Source: Roseiarcus sp963782255 (GTDB taxonomy: Bacteria > Pseudomonadota > Alphaproteobacteria > Rhizobiales > Beijerinckiaceae). Taken from it: DNA of 64,000 nt. Numbering within the stretch: position 1 is the stretch's first letter; each line of letters opens with the position of its first letter. Both the position numbers and the translations under genes were made by a program. The stretch lies in NCBI GenBank assembly GCA_963782255.1, contig CAWAIS010000001.1, positions 1,860,001 through 1,924,000 on the forward strand. Direction: 5' to 3'. The notes beneath the pieces were generated by a model. That model saw only the letters and a list, made by a program, of their open reading frames with translations, was not told the origin of the DNA and made no database searches. Shown here in pieces: positions 33,750 to 42,690 of the stretch.

Positions 33750-34336
33750 GGCCTCCCAGCCCTGCGCCGCAGAGCGGCCCCGTCGGCGATGACCGGACTC
33801 CGCGCTTCTCGGGCCTTGTGCGCGACGCGGGCGCAGGCGACATGACGGCCGTGCGGGATATCTATGCGCGATACGTGCTGCACTCGCTGGTAACTTTCGA
33901 GGAGACGCCGCCGACGCTCGACGAGATGATTGCGCGCCAGCACAAGTCGACCGAGATCGGCCTGCCTTACCTCGTCGCGGAAGCACGAGGACAAATCCTT
34001 GGCTTCGCCTATGCCGCCCCCTACCACGCGCGGCCCGCCTATCGCTTCACGATCGAGGATTCGGTCTACGTCGCCAATGGTTTCGGCCGTCACGGCATAG
34101 GCTCCGCCCTTCTCGGGGAGGTGATCGTTAGGTGCGAGAGCGGACCTTGGCGCCAGATGGTCGCAGTCGTCGGCGATAGCGCCAACGCCGGCTCGATCGA
34201 GCTGCACCGGCGGTTCGGGTTCGAACTCATGGGCATTCTGCGATCAGTGGGGTTCAAGTTCGGTCGCTGGGTCGATACGCCGATCCTGCAACGCAGTCTC
34301 GCGTCGGGCGACAGCCAATCGCCGGCGGCGGACTGA
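33746..34336 (+). CDS. GNAT N-acetyltransferase, phosphinothricin/methionine-sulfone type
   Basis: This 196-residue protein has an N-terminal Pro-rich extension followed by a GNAT domain: VRDIYARYVLHSLVTFEETP, LPYLVAEARGQILGFAYA, EDSVYVANGFGRHGIGSALL (the acetyl-CoA-binding R/Q-x-x-G-x-G/A loop) and ANAGSIELHRRFGFELMGIL. These blocks fit the PAT/YncA (MnaT) subfamily, which acetylates phosphinothricin, methionine sulfone or related amino-acid analogues. It overlaps the glutamate dehydrogenase gene by 4 nt. Coupling suggests a shared amino-acid role, which is inference. Confidence 0.82.
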   Translation: MRPPSPAPQSGPVGDDRTPRFSGLVRDAGAGDMTAVRDIYARYVLHSLVTFEETPPTLDEMIARQHKSTEIGLPYLVAEARGQILGFAYAAPYHARPAYRFTIEDSVYVANGFGRHGIGSALLGEVIVRCESGPWRQMVAVVGDSANAGSIELHRRFGFELMGILRSVGFKFGRWVDTPILQRSLASGDSQSPAAD

Positions 34337-34396
34337 TCGAGGGCCGATGCGCGCGATCGCGCCGGCGCAAACTGAGGCCGCGCCCGGTCGGCGCCG

Positions 34397-35161
34397 CTAT
34401 TTGCTGCCAACCGCCGGCGGCTTGACGACGCCGACGATTGGCCCGATCGGCTCGCCTTCGTCGTCGCGCTTAAGTTCGGGCGCGTAAAGCGATGACACCG
34501 AGCCATCGAGGAAGAGCGCGTTCTGACAGCCAAGCCCGTCGCGGAACAGGCGCGCGAACGTGTCGAAGGTGACGGGGTCGTCGGCGATGGCGAACACGAC
34601 CGCGCCGCCGTCGCCGATGCCGACGCCGTTGCGGATCTTCGCAGACGTCCCGGTCGGCAGGATCCTTGGATGGATCTTGCCGTCGACGATCAGCATCGGC
34701 CCCGACTGGGTCGCGTAGCGCGCGGCCGGCGGGTTGGCGAGATAGCGGCTCGTTTCGGCGACGCCGGCGACGCCGTCGCCGACCCAGAACACGCCGTTCG
34801 GCTTCATGTGAAAATTGGTCGCGCCGCCGCGCGTGTTGGCGTCATGAAGCTTGCTGCGGTTCTCGACATAGAGGCCGACCGGCGACTGGTCTTGCCTGAA
34901 CATGCCGGCGTTCATCGCAAAGGCTAGCTCGCGGCCCTTCGCTTTGAGCGCGCCTGCGACGGCGGACAGCGAACCATAGGGCTTATCGTCCGCGCCTTTC
35001 CAAAAGAGGCGGATATCGTCATGGCGCGGGTCGAACACGCAGACCGTGAAATTCGCGCCTTCGAACCTTTTCGGCGCGCAGCCGGCAAATGCCGGCGTGA
35101 CGCACGCACTGACAATGAAGCTCAGAAGACCTGCCAAAGCGGCGGAACCGCTGCGCGCCAT
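34397..35161 (-). CDS. Secreted phosphodiester glycosidase (NAGPA/DUF2233) family protein
   Basis: From ATG 35161 the protein has 254 residues. This start has GAAGGG 9 nt upstream and opens directly into a signal peptide (ALAGLLSFIVSACVTPAFA); ATG 35200 lacks a ribosome site. The mature part carries LAFAMNAGMFRQDQSPVGLY, GATNFHMKPNGVFW, ARYATQSGPMLIVDG, SAKIRNGVGIG and LGCQNALFLDGSVSSLY. These are the conserved blocks of the NAGPA (phosphodiester glycosidase) domain. Likely acts on cell-wall or secreted glycans. Substrate unproven. Confidence 0.82.
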   Translation of the reverse strand: MARSGSAALAGLLSFIVSACVTPAFAGCAPKRFEGANFTVCVFDPRHDDIRLFWKGADDKPYGSLSAVAGALKAKGRELAFAMNAGMFRQDQSPVGLYVENRSKLHDANTRGGATNFHMKPNGVFWVGDGVAGVAETSRYLANPPAARYATQSGPMLIVDGKIHPRILPTGTSAKIRNGVGIGDGGAVVFAIADDPVTFDTFARLFRDGLGCQNALFLDGSVSSLYAPELKRDDEGEPIGPIVGVVKPPAVGSK

Positions 35162-35359
35162 TGGCTTCAACCCTTCGTCGAACTCGCCTCTGTTTCCCAT
35201 CGCGCCAGTTCACGCGCCGAATCTGGACGCTAACGAAAGGATAGACCTGTCAGCCGATTCGCGCCATCGGGCGTGTCGTCGCATTGGCGCGTTGCGCCGC
35301 CGAAGGCCGCCCGGAGGCGGCCTCTCCCTTGGCGTGGATCCGGCTCGCGGCGGAGGCGA

Positions 35360-36775
35360 CTACAGCACTTTGCCCGGATTCATGATCCCGTTCGGGTCGA
35401 GCGCGGCCTTGATCGCGCGCATGACCGAAAGCGCCGCCGGGTCCTTGGTTCGTGCGAGCAGATCGCGCTTCAGGCGACCGACGCCGTGCTCGGCGGAGAA
35501 TGAGCCGCCGAGGCGCGCGACGATGGCGTGAACCACCTCGTTCATCGCGTCCCACTTCGCAATGAAGGCGGCCTTGTCCGCGCCCACGGGCTGCGACACG
35601 TTGAAATGGATGTTGCCGTCGCCGAGATGGCCGAACGCAACGACGCGCGCGTTCCGTTCGAACGCGAGAACGGCGCGAGTCGCTTCGTCGAGGAGCACGG
35701 GCACGTCGCCAACCGCAACTGAGACGTCGTGCTTTATCGACCCGCCCTCTCGGATCTGCGCCTCCGGAATCAACTCGCGCAGCTTCCAGAATTCATGCCG
35801 CTGATCGAGTGAAGCAGCGATCGTCGCGTCCTCGATTATCCCGCGCTCGAACGCGGCCTCGAGCGCGCCAGCGAACGCCTCGTCGAACCCTTGAGCGATC
35901 TGCGACGACGCTTCCATGAGCACGTACCAGGCGTATTCGCCTGCGAGCGGGGCGCGCGCAAGGCCGTTCGCCACTGTCATGTCGTAGGCCATGCGCGCAA
36001 TGAGTTCGAAGCTCGTCACGCCCGCCCCGAGCCGCTCGCGCGCGAGCGCCAGAAGTTTCAGCGCATCCTCGGGGCTCGCGAGTCCGGCGAAGGCGGTCGC
36101 GCGCGCCCGCGGATTGGGGAAAAGCCTGAGCGACGCGGCGGTGACGATGCCGAGTGTCCCTTCCGAGCCAACGAACAGGTCCTTGACGTCGTAGCCTGTG
36201 TTGTCCTTGCGCAGCTTCGAGAGCGCATTCACGACGCGCCCGCCGGCGAGCACCGCCTCGACGCCGGTCACGAGCTCGCGCGCGTTGCCGTAGGCGATCA
36301 CCGCCACGCCGCCCGCGTTGGTCGAGACGTTGCCGCCGATGGTGCAGCTTCCCTCGGCCGCTAGCGACAGCGGAAAGAGCCGGTCTGCGGCGAGCGCCGC
36401 GGCCTGCGCTTCGGCGAGCGTGACGCCGGCCTCGCACACCATCACGTCGGCGTGCGGATCGACCTCGCGGATCGCTTTCAGCCGCTGGGTCGAAAGTACG
36501 ATCTGGCCGCCGCTCTCATCCGGAGTCTGGCCGCCGACAAGCCCGGTGTTGCCCCCTTGCGGCACGATTCCGATTCCAGCCTCGTTGCAGAAGGCGGCGA
36601 TCGCGGCGACTTCCTGCGTCGTGCCTGGGCGCACCAGCGCAAGCGCCTTGCCCCGGTAAAGTCCGCGCGGCTCGATGAGGGAGCCCGCGAAGAGAGCGGG
36701 ATCGGTCAGGAGATGACGCGGCCCGACGATCGCCTCGAGTGCGGCAATCGCAGCGTTGCGCATCGTCGCGTTCAC
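35360..36775 (-). CDS. FAD-binding oxidase, GlcD / D-2-hydroxyglutarate dehydrogenase-like
   Basis: This 471-residue flavoprotein is annotated from GTG 36775; ATG 36763 is an alternative. The FAD_binding_4 domain has GIGIVPQGGNTGLVGGQ and SCTIGGNVSTNAGGVAVIAYG, and the C-terminal oxidase domain has VVAFGHLGDGNIHFNV and SFSAEHGVGRLKRDL, which supply metal and FAD ligands. It oxidises a D-2-hydroxy acid, such as D-lactate or 2-hydroxyglutarate. The GTG directly abuts the stop of the RNA methyltransferase gene upstream (36776), so the two form an operon. Confidence 0.88.
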   Translation of the reverse strand: MNATMRNAAIAALEAIVGPRHLLTDPALFAGSLIEPRGLYRGKALALVRPGTTQEVAAIAAFCNEAGIGIVPQGGNTGLVGGQTPDESGGQIVLSTQRLKAIREVDPHADVMVCEAGVTLAEAQAAALAADRLFPLSLAAEGSCTIGGNVSTNAGGVAVIAYGNARELVTGVEAVLAGGRVVNALSKLRKDNTGYDVKDLFVGSEGTLGIVTAASLRLFPNPRARATAFAGLASPEDALKLLALARERLGAGVTSFELIARMAYDMTVANGLARAPLAGEYAWYVLMEASSQIAQGFDEAFAGALEAAFERGIIEDATIAASLDQRHEFWKLRELIPEAQIREGGSIKHDVSVAVGDVPVLLDEATRAVLAFERNARVVAFGHLGDGNIHFNVSQPVGADKAAFIAKWDAMNEVVHAIVARLGGSFSAEHGVGRLKRDLLARTKDPAALSVMRAIKAALDPNGIMNPGKVL

Positions 36776-38038
36776 TTAAAGCAGCCTCCGCACGCGCGCC
36801 TTCGCTCTCGGGCGGCGAAAGGCGGCGGCGATCTCGACATGGGGCGAGTAGCGGAACTGGTCAAGCGGCGCGACGGTCTCCAGGCGAAAGCCGCCCTCGG
36901 TCAGAATGCGCGCGTCGCGGGCGAAGGTCGTCGCGTTGCACGAGATCGCGACAACCAGCGGCAGCGCGCTCGCCGCGAACGCGTGCGCCTGCGCTTCGGC
37001 GCCCGCGCGCGGCGGATCGAACAGAGCGCCGTCGAAGCCCGCGAACTCTGCGGCCTGAAGCGGTCGCTGGAAGAGGTCGCGCGTCTCAGCCACGACTTTG
37101 CGCAGGCCCTGGGTTCCGGCCGCGCCGCGCTTCAACGCGCCGATCGCGGCGGCGTCGGAATCGACGGCGAGGACCTCGCTCATGCGCGCGAGGCGGAGCG
37201 CAAACGCTCCCGCGCCGCAGAAGAGGTCGGCGACTCTTCTGCATGTCCCGAGCGCCTCCTCGGCAAACGCGGCGAGCCAATTCTCCCCCGCTTCGGTCGC
37301 CTGCAGGAAGCCTCCCGGCGGCAGCGTGACCATCGCATCGCCGAAGGCGACGCATGGGCTGCGACGCTCGATCACGACCGCGCCGTGATTGGAGACGCGT
37401 GCAAGGTCGAGCTTTTGCGCCGTGCGCATGAGCTTCTGCGATTCGATAAGAGCAAGCGGACCCGAGCCGCGCAGGTCGACGTCGAGTCCGTCGCGCGTCG
37501 CCGTCACCCAGATGTCGAGCGGCCTCGCGAGGCCGCGCAGGTCGCGCGCAAGCGCACGAGCCGCGTCGATCGCGCCCGTCATGGAAGGCGCGAACAACGG
37601 GCAAGCGTCGATCGAGACGATGTCGTGCGAACGCGCGCGCATGAAGCCGACTTCGTCCGGCCTCCCATGCGGAAAACGCGCGTGGAAGGTCGCGCGCCGC
37701 CGGCCGGCCCCATGCGCGTCGACGAGCGGCCCGACCTCGGCCGCGACGCCAGCGCGCGTCAAGGCCGCGACGACGAGCCCGCGTTTCCACTCGCGATAAA
37801 GAGCCTCGGACATGTGTTGCCCCGCGCAGCCGCCGCAGCGTCCGAACCACGGACAGAACGGCTTTGCGCGCTCAGCGCTCGAGGTGAGCAAGTCTACGAG
37901 CTTGCCCCGATCGCCGTCGAGCCGCGCGCGTACGCGCTCGCCGGGCAGGGCGCCGGGAACGGTCGCACCATTCGCCGCGACGCCCTCGCCCCGCGCGTCG
38001 AGCGCGACAATCGCCAACTCCTCGAGGGCCTCAGCCAT
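36776..38038 (-). CDS. RlmD/TrmA-family RNA (uracil-C5) methyltransferase
   Basis: This 420-residue protein begins with a shortened TRAM-like domain (IVALDARGEGVAA, VPGALPGERVRARL). It keeps an iron-sulfur-type cluster motif (FCPWFGRCGGCAGQH, with a further Cys in ACPLF), PPGGFLQATEAGENWL, the SAM motif VADLFCGAGAFALRLA, the DPPRAG motif, and the catalytic C in VVAISCNATTFARD. This architecture fits 23S rRNA m5U1939 or related enzymes; position specificity is not certain. Its start lies 8 nt inside the upstream tlyA-like gene. Confidence 0.85.
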   Translation of the reverse strand: MAEALEELAIVALDARGEGVAANGATVPGALPGERVRARLDGDRGKLVDLLTSSAERAKPFCPWFGRCGGCAGQHMSEALYREWKRGLVVAALTRAGVAAEVGPLVDAHGAGRRRATFHARFPHGRPDEVGFMRARSHDIVSIDACPLFAPSMTGAIDAARALARDLRGLARPLDIWVTATRDGLDVDLRGSGPLALIESQKLMRTAQKLDLARVSNHGAVVIERRSPCVAFGDAMVTLPPGGFLQATEAGENWLAAFAEEALGTCRRVADLFCGAGAFALRLARMSEVLAVDSDAAAIGALKRGAAGTQGLRKVVAETRDLFQRPLQAAEFAGFDGALFDPPRAGAEAQAHAFAASALPLVVAISCNATTFARDARILTEGGFRLETVAPLDQFRYSPHVEIAAAFRRPRAKARVRRLL

Positions 38039-38756
38039 GCCGCGCCGCGATCAGGAATTCTTTCGCCCCGCCGCCGCCGAGCACGGGCGAAGGAATGAGG
38101 CCGAGAACCGTCCACCCTTGCGCCTCGATAAAGGCGCGCACGTCGTCGCACGCTTGGCTGAGCGCCGCGTCGCTCTTCACCCGGCCCTTGACGATCTCCG
38201 CCGGGCCAACCTCGAACTGCGGCTTGATGAGGCTCACGAGCCAAGCGGATTTGGCCGCGAGCTTCAGCACATACGGCAGAACGAGCCGCTGCGAGATGAA
38301 GCTCACGTCGCAGACGATCGCTTCCGGCGCATCGCCGAGATGGCCGGGCGTGAGCGCGCGCGCATCGAGGCCTTCGAGTGAACGCACGCACGGGTCCGCC
38401 GCAAGGCGCGCGTCGAACTGTCCATGGCCGACGTCGATCGCGACGACCTTGGCCGCGCCGCGCCGGAGCAGGACGTCCGTGAAGCCGCCGATCGAGGCCC
38501 CGACGTCGAGGCAGACGAGGTCTTTTGGATCGAGCGCGAAGGCGTCGAGGGCCGCGGCGAGTTTCACGCCGCCGCGGGATACATAGGGATGCGGCGCCCC
38601 GGCTTCGATCTCGGCGGATTCGTCAATCTCCTCGGAGGGCTTGCGCAACGCGGCGCCGCCGACCCGGACCAGCCCCGCGGCGATCGCGGCCTGCGCCCGC
38701 GCCCGGCTCGGAAAGAGGCCGCGCTCTACGAGAACGATATCAGCGCGCTTGCGCAT
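38031..38756 (-). CDS. tlyA: TlyA-family rRNA 2'-O-methyltransferase (S4 + FtsJ domains)
   Basis: This 241-residue protein starts at ATG 38756. An N-terminal S4 domain (RADIVLVERGLFPSRARAQ, AAIAAGLVRVGG) is followed by PHPYVSRGGVKLAAALDAF and a FtsJ-like fold with the SAM motif CLDVGASIGGFTDVLL, VVAIDVGHGQFD and IVCDVSFISQRL. Catalytic K-D-K-E-like residues are present (SRGGVKL, D of CDVSF, LIKPQFE). TlyA enzymes 2'-O-methylate 16S and/or 23S rRNA. It heads an operon with the RlmD-like gene, overlapping by 8 nt. A longer frame upstream lacks coding signs. Confidence 0.87.
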   Translation of the reverse strand: MRKRADIVLVERGLFPSRARAQAAIAAGLVRVGGAALRKPSEEIDESAEIEAGAPHPYVSRGGVKLAAALDAFALDPKDLVCLDVGASIGGFTDVLLRRGAAKVVAIDVGHGQFDARLAADPCVRSLEGLDARALTPGHLGDAPEAIVCDVSFISQRLVLPYVLKLAAKSAWLVSLIKPQFEVGPAEIVKGRVKSDAALSQACDDVRAFIEAQGWTVLGLIPSPVLGGGGAKEFLIAARHG

Positions 38757-39223
38757 GGGCTCCTCTGGGCGGAGCGTGTTTAGACCAGATCCTCCGAGCG
38801 CTGAACACTCAAACGAGCGCACCCGCTTCGCGGAGTCGAGCTCGGTCGCCGCACCGACGAGGACGGCGCCGGTCAGCCGGTTTCGCGCCCGCTCGAAGCG
38901 GGTGACCCGCCCCATGGCGCGATCGGCGACGACGGCCGAGCCGTTGTCGATCGCGAGCGGACATCGGCGCTCAGGCCTCAAGGGGGCGAGGGGTCGGCGT
39001 CAGCCAAAAGGCGTCGTCACGCAGGGCTGTTTACCTTAGCGGCAGCGAAATAAAGTTTGCTCAATTTATAATTATTCCTTCGATCGCAGAAATGTCTTGC
39101 ATCGTCATGCTGCTCAAAAGCTTAGGTTAACTGTGCCAAGGCAACGATAAAAGCAGCTATTGACGCAACGTCATGACCAACAGACGCTGGTGACGACATG
39201 GGACTTCACTAAGTGGGGTATTC
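38757..39223. other. 467-nt intergenic region, partly AT-rich
   Basis: No gene is supported here. The part from about 39040 to 39200 is strikingly AT-rich compared with the surroundings (for example CAATTTATAATTATTCC around 39060) and precedes the PEP-CTERM gene. It may hold its promoter or a nucleoid-protein site. A TATAAT at 39066-39071 lacks a clear -35 partner. Confidence 0.5.
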
Positions 39224-39972
39224 ATGCGTCAGTCAATATTGCCACTGCTCGGGGCAGCGGCCATGTTTATGCCGCCGTCATTCGCGTGGGGCGAAACTAT
39301 AGCACGGGTATTCAAGGGTGAAATCGTCGCTGCCAACAGTTTCAGCGAACAGACGACCGCGGATATCTACGACGACTTCGGTGGCGGGGACCTCTTCGGA
39401 AAGCCATTCGCCCTGACGATGATGCTGGATCTGCCGAACGCCTCCATCGATCCTCGACGGGTAAAGTCTTTTGCCGACGGATGCGACGATGCGCCGATCC
39501 ATTCGATTGCCTCTTGGAGCTGTTCGGCGATCTCATCTCCGGCGAGGCCCGGAGAGCGAATCTGACCGACAACGGCGATCAGGTGACGTTCGGGACTTCG
39601 AACGACCACCCCTCCGGTGAAAGCAGAGGCTTGGGGTCGGGAGCCGATATCTTCACGTTCTATCGGGGTTACTTCGGCGCGAAGCAGACGCTGGCGGTTT
39701 CTCTGAACCTCGACCCGAGCGGCCCGACAGCGCTCGGGGCGCCGCTGCCGCTTGGGTCGCTCTCCGCGGTGGAGGCAGTGTTCCTCGACCAAAGGAGCGC
39801 ATCGCCGGGATCTGGCGAGGAGACGCTGGCCCTGGGCTTCGGCGACGCAAGCAATCCTGTCGCAATCGTTCCGGAACCGTCCACCTGGGCGCTGATGCTG
39901 CTCGGCTTCGCAGGGTTGGGCGTGGCGGGAACGCGTAGGCGCGGCCTGCGAATGGCGCCAAAAGCGGCCTGA
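39224..39972 (+). pseudogene. PEPxxWA-CTERM exported protein with a frameshift
   Basis: The first frame (39224-39565) begins with a signal peptide (MRQSILPLLGAAAMFMPPSF) and reads to about 39500. The second frame (to 39972) continues into a C-terminal sorting signal: PEPSTWALMLLGFAGLGVAG followed by basic TRRRGLR. This is the PEPxxWA-CTERM tail recognised by an exosortase. Switching frames near 39490-39510 joins the halves; one missing base would give a 249-residue protein. It is thus a broken gene or a sequencing error. The middle has FGGGDLFGKPFALTM. No exosortase is in the window. Likely role: cell-surface or exopolysaccharide-linked protein. Confidence 0.65.
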
Positions 39973-40012
39973 CTCCGTGCGATGGAGGCGCAAACAGGGG
40001 TAGGGAAGGGAA

Positions 40013-40036
40013 GGGTCGCTCTCGGGCGGCCCTTTT
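40013..40036 (+). terminator. Rho-independent terminator after the PEP-CTERM gene
   Basis: GGGTCGC (40013-40019) pairs with GCGGCCC (40026-40032), with one G-U pair and a 6-nt loop, and TTTTCTCTT follows. It lies 40 nt after the stop at 39972. Confidence 0.65.
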
Positions 40037-40065
40037 CTCTTCGCTTCGCACGAGAGAAAGCCGCC

Positions 40066-40090
40066 GGAACGAAGTCTGGTCCGCCACGTT
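40066..40090 (+). promoter_or_regulatory. EcfG-type general stress promoter of the MFS/anion-transporter operon
   Basis: GGAAC (40066-40070), 16 nt, then CGTT (40087-40090) is an exact match to the alphaproteobacterial EcfG/SigT promoter consensus. Transcription would start near 40097, about 36 nt before the MFS ATG at 40133. No sigma factor gene is in the window. Confidence 0.6.
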
Positions 40091-40132
40091 TCTTGATCCG
40101 GCGAGCGCGTTGCGTCGCATCGGGGCCTGGCG

Positions 40133-41377
40133 ATGCCATCGATTCCACACGCGCTCGACGCGCTGAATTTCCTCTCCGCCGACGTCCGAAATCTATTCGG
40201 ACCTTTCATCAACCTCTTTCTGGTCACGAGCCAGCATTGGACCCAGACCGACGTCGGGCTGATCTCGACCGGCAGCGGCCTCATCGGCATCGCGTTGCAG
40301 ACGCCGATCGGCGCCGCCATCGACATCACACGAATGAAGCGCGCGGTGATTGTCGCGACCATGGCCGCCATGACTCTCGCCGCCTTCATCATCGTCGCCT
40401 TCCCGACGTTCTGGCCGATGGCGCTCGCGACAAGCATCCTCTCGCTCGCGGGCGACGCCTTTGCTCCCGCGGTGGCGGCGCTCACGCTCGGCCTCGTGAC
40501 CAGGGACGCGCTGGCGCGGCGGCTGGGCCGCAACTCCGCGTTCGACCATGGCGGCAACATCGCGATCGCTCTGGTCGCGGGCGGCGTTGGCTATCTGTTC
40601 TCGCAGAGGGTCGTTTTTCTCCTGGTGCCGGTGTTCGCCGCGCTGACCTGCGCCGCCGTTCTGATGATTCCCGCAAAGGCGATCGATCACGACCGCGCGC
40701 GCGATCTCGGCGAGGACGGGGATGACGATGGCGTCGCGGCCGGGTACAGCGTGCTGTTCCAGACGCGCCCGCTCCTGATCTTCGCGTGTTGCGCGTTGTT
40801 CTTCCACTTCGCCAACGCGCCGCTCCTGCCGCTCGTCGGACAGAAGCTTGCGCTCGAATTCCCGAAGGAGGCGACGGCGATGATGTCCTTCTGCATGGTC
40901 GCCGCCCAGGGCGTCATGCTTCCGATCGCCATCTTCGTCGGCCGCAACGCGGATCGCCTGGGCCGGCGGCCGATCTTTCTCGTCGCTTTCGCCGTCCTGC
41001 CGATACGCGCCGCGCTCTATACCCTGTCCGACAACGCCTTTTGGCTCCTCGGGGTGCAACTGCTCGACGGCGTGGGGGCTGGGATCTATGAGGCGCTGAC
41101 CCCGCTCGTCATAGCGGACATCATGCGCGGCACAGGGCGCTACAACCTCGCGCAAGGCGCGGTCGCAACGACACAAGGTGTCGGCGCGACGATCAGCGCG
41201 CTGGCGACGGGCGAGGTTGTCGACCACTTTGGCTATACGGTCTCGTTTCTCTTTCTCAGCGCCGCCGCCGCGATCGCATGGGGCGTCTTCATCGCCTTCA
41301 TGCCCGAAACCCGTGACGGTCGGGCGAGCGCGCTCGACAAGGAAGCGACGGGCCTGCAAGGAACCGCCAGCAAATGA
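40133..41377 (+). CDS. Major facilitator superfamily transporter
   Basis: This 414-residue protein has about 12 membrane segments and MFS landmarks such as TPIGAAIDITRMKRAV and RNADRLGRRPIF in the two conserved cytoplasmic loops. The second half begins after a charged linker (DRARDLGEDGDDDG). It resembles drug or metabolite exporters with the substrate undefined. Its stop overlaps the start of the anion-transporter gene (ATGA at 41374), and an EcfG-type promoter precedes it, so the pair is probably induced by general stress. Confidence 0.85.
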   Translation: MPSIPHALDALNFLSADVRNLFGPFINLFLVTSQHWTQTDVGLISTGSGLIGIALQTPIGAAIDITRMKRAVIVATMAAMTLAAFIIVAFPTFWPMALATSILSLAGDAFAPAVAALTLGLVTRDALARRLGRNSAFDHGGNIAIALVAGGVGYLFSQRVVFLLVPVFAALTCAAVLMIPAKAIDHDRARDLGEDGDDDGVAAGYSVLFQTRPLLIFACCALFFHFANAPLLPLVGQKLALEFPKEATAMMSFCMVAAQGVMLPIAIFVGRNADRLGRRPIFLVAFAVLPIRAALYTLSDNAFWLLGVQLLDGVGAGIYEALTPLVIADIMRGTGRYNLAQGAVATTQGVGATISALATGEVVDHFGYTVSFLFLSAAAAIAWGVFIAFMPETRDGRASALDKEATGLQGTASK

Positions 41378-42597
41378 CTCTAACGGCCGCCGCCGCCCTC
41401 GCGATCCTGACGCTGACATACGTCGGGGTGGCCGCAGGCAGGATTCCAGGACTCAGACTCGACCGGGCGGGGATCGCCTTTCTCGGCGGGGCGGGCATGA
41501 TCGCGCTCGGGCCCATGAGCCTCGACGAAGCGTTCCGCGCGATCGACTTCCGCGCCATCGCGCTTCTGATGGGCATGATGATCGTGGTCGCGCATCTCAA
41601 GGTGTCCGGCGCCTTCCGGGCGCTGGGAGGCCTCGTCATCGAACATGCGCACGCGCCGTTCGTCCTGCTTGTCACCGTGACCGTGCTGACAGGCGTGCTC
41701 TCCGCCTTTCTGGTCAACGACGCGATCTGTCTCGTCATGACGCCGATCGTGATGCAGGTCGTGCGGGCGCTCGGCCGTAATCCGGTTCCCTATCTTGTCG
41801 CGACGGCGACGGCGTCGAACTGCGGCAGCGTCGCGACGATCACCGGCAATCCGCAAAACATGGTGATCGGCGCCGTATCGAAGATCTCCTATCCCGCCTT
41901 CTCAGCGGCGCTGTCGCCGGTCGCCGCCTTTGGGCTCGTCGCTGTCGTCGCTGTCGTATGGCTCGTGTTCCGCAAGGAATTCGTCCGAGACGGCGCCATC
42001 GCTCCGCATCTGAAGCCCGGACGGATGCACCCCGGGCAGGTGGTCAAGGCTTGCCTCGTCTGCGCGGGGCTCGCGGTCGCGTTTTTCGCAGGCGTCCCGC
42101 CCGCCGAAGCCGCCGTGATCGGCGGGGCGATGCTGCTCTTCACCCGGCAGATCAAGCCCTATCGGATCTACCGCGAGATCGACGGCCCACTTCTGATCTT
42201 GTTTGCAGGCCTCTTCATCGTCGTCGCTGGCGCGGAGAAGGCGCTCTTGACGCCGGAGCGCATTGCGATGGCGAAAAGCTTCGGCCTCGACGTTCCGTGG
42301 CGCCTCTCGTTGTTCACGACAGTGCTCTCCAACATCGTCAGCAACGTGCCGGCGGTGCTCATCTTGAGGCCGTTCATCCCGGCTTTCGCCGACCCTCAGC
42401 GCGCGTGGCTCGTGGTCGCGATGGCCTCGACGGTCGCGGGAAACCTGACGCTCATCGGCTCGGTCGCCAATCTCATCGTCGCCGAGCGCGCGCGGGCCGA
42501 GGGCGCGCCGATCAGCTTCTGGGCCTATTTCAAGGTCGGCCTGCCACTGACGCTGATGACGCTTGCGGCGGGGACGGCGTGGCTGACATGGAGATGA
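41374..42597 (+). CDS. ArsB/NhaD (SLC13-like) anion or Na+/H+ transporter
   Basis: This 407-residue membrane protein has the paired re-entrant signatures of the ion transporter superfamily: SNCGSVATITGNPQNMVIG in the first half and STVAGNLTLIGSVANLIVAE in the second. About 11 membrane helices are visible, with FLVNDAICLVMTP. These fit the CitMHS/ArsB/NhaD clan, whose members move arsenite, citrate or sodium. Substrate is open. It is translationally coupled to the MFS gene and shares its stress promoter. Confidence 0.85.
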   Translation: MTLTAAAALAILTLTYVGVAAGRIPGLRLDRAGIAFLGGAGMIALGPMSLDEAFRAIDFRAIALLMGMMIVVAHLKVSGAFRALGGLVIEHAHAPFVLLVTVTVLTGVLSAFLVNDAICLVMTPIVMQVVRALGRNPVPYLVATATASNCGSVATITGNPQNMVIGAVSKISYPAFSAALSPVAAFGLVAVVAVVWLVFRKEFVRDGAIAPHLKPGRMHPGQVVKACLVCAGLAVAFFAGVPPAEAAVIGGAMLLFTRQIKPYRIYREIDGPLLILFAGLFIVVAGAEKALLTPERIAMAKSFGLDVPWRLSLFTTVLSNIVSNVPAVLILRPFIPAFADPQRAWLVVAMASTVAGNLTLIGSVANLIVAERARAEGAPISFWAYFKVGLPLTLMTLAAGTAWLTWR

Positions 42598-42690
42598 AGC
42601 GCGGCATACGCGCCTTCCCCGTGTTCCGTAGAATTCATCCCTCGCCACCGCGCTGCTCGGATTCAACCGACGAATGGAACGCCGAGCGGT

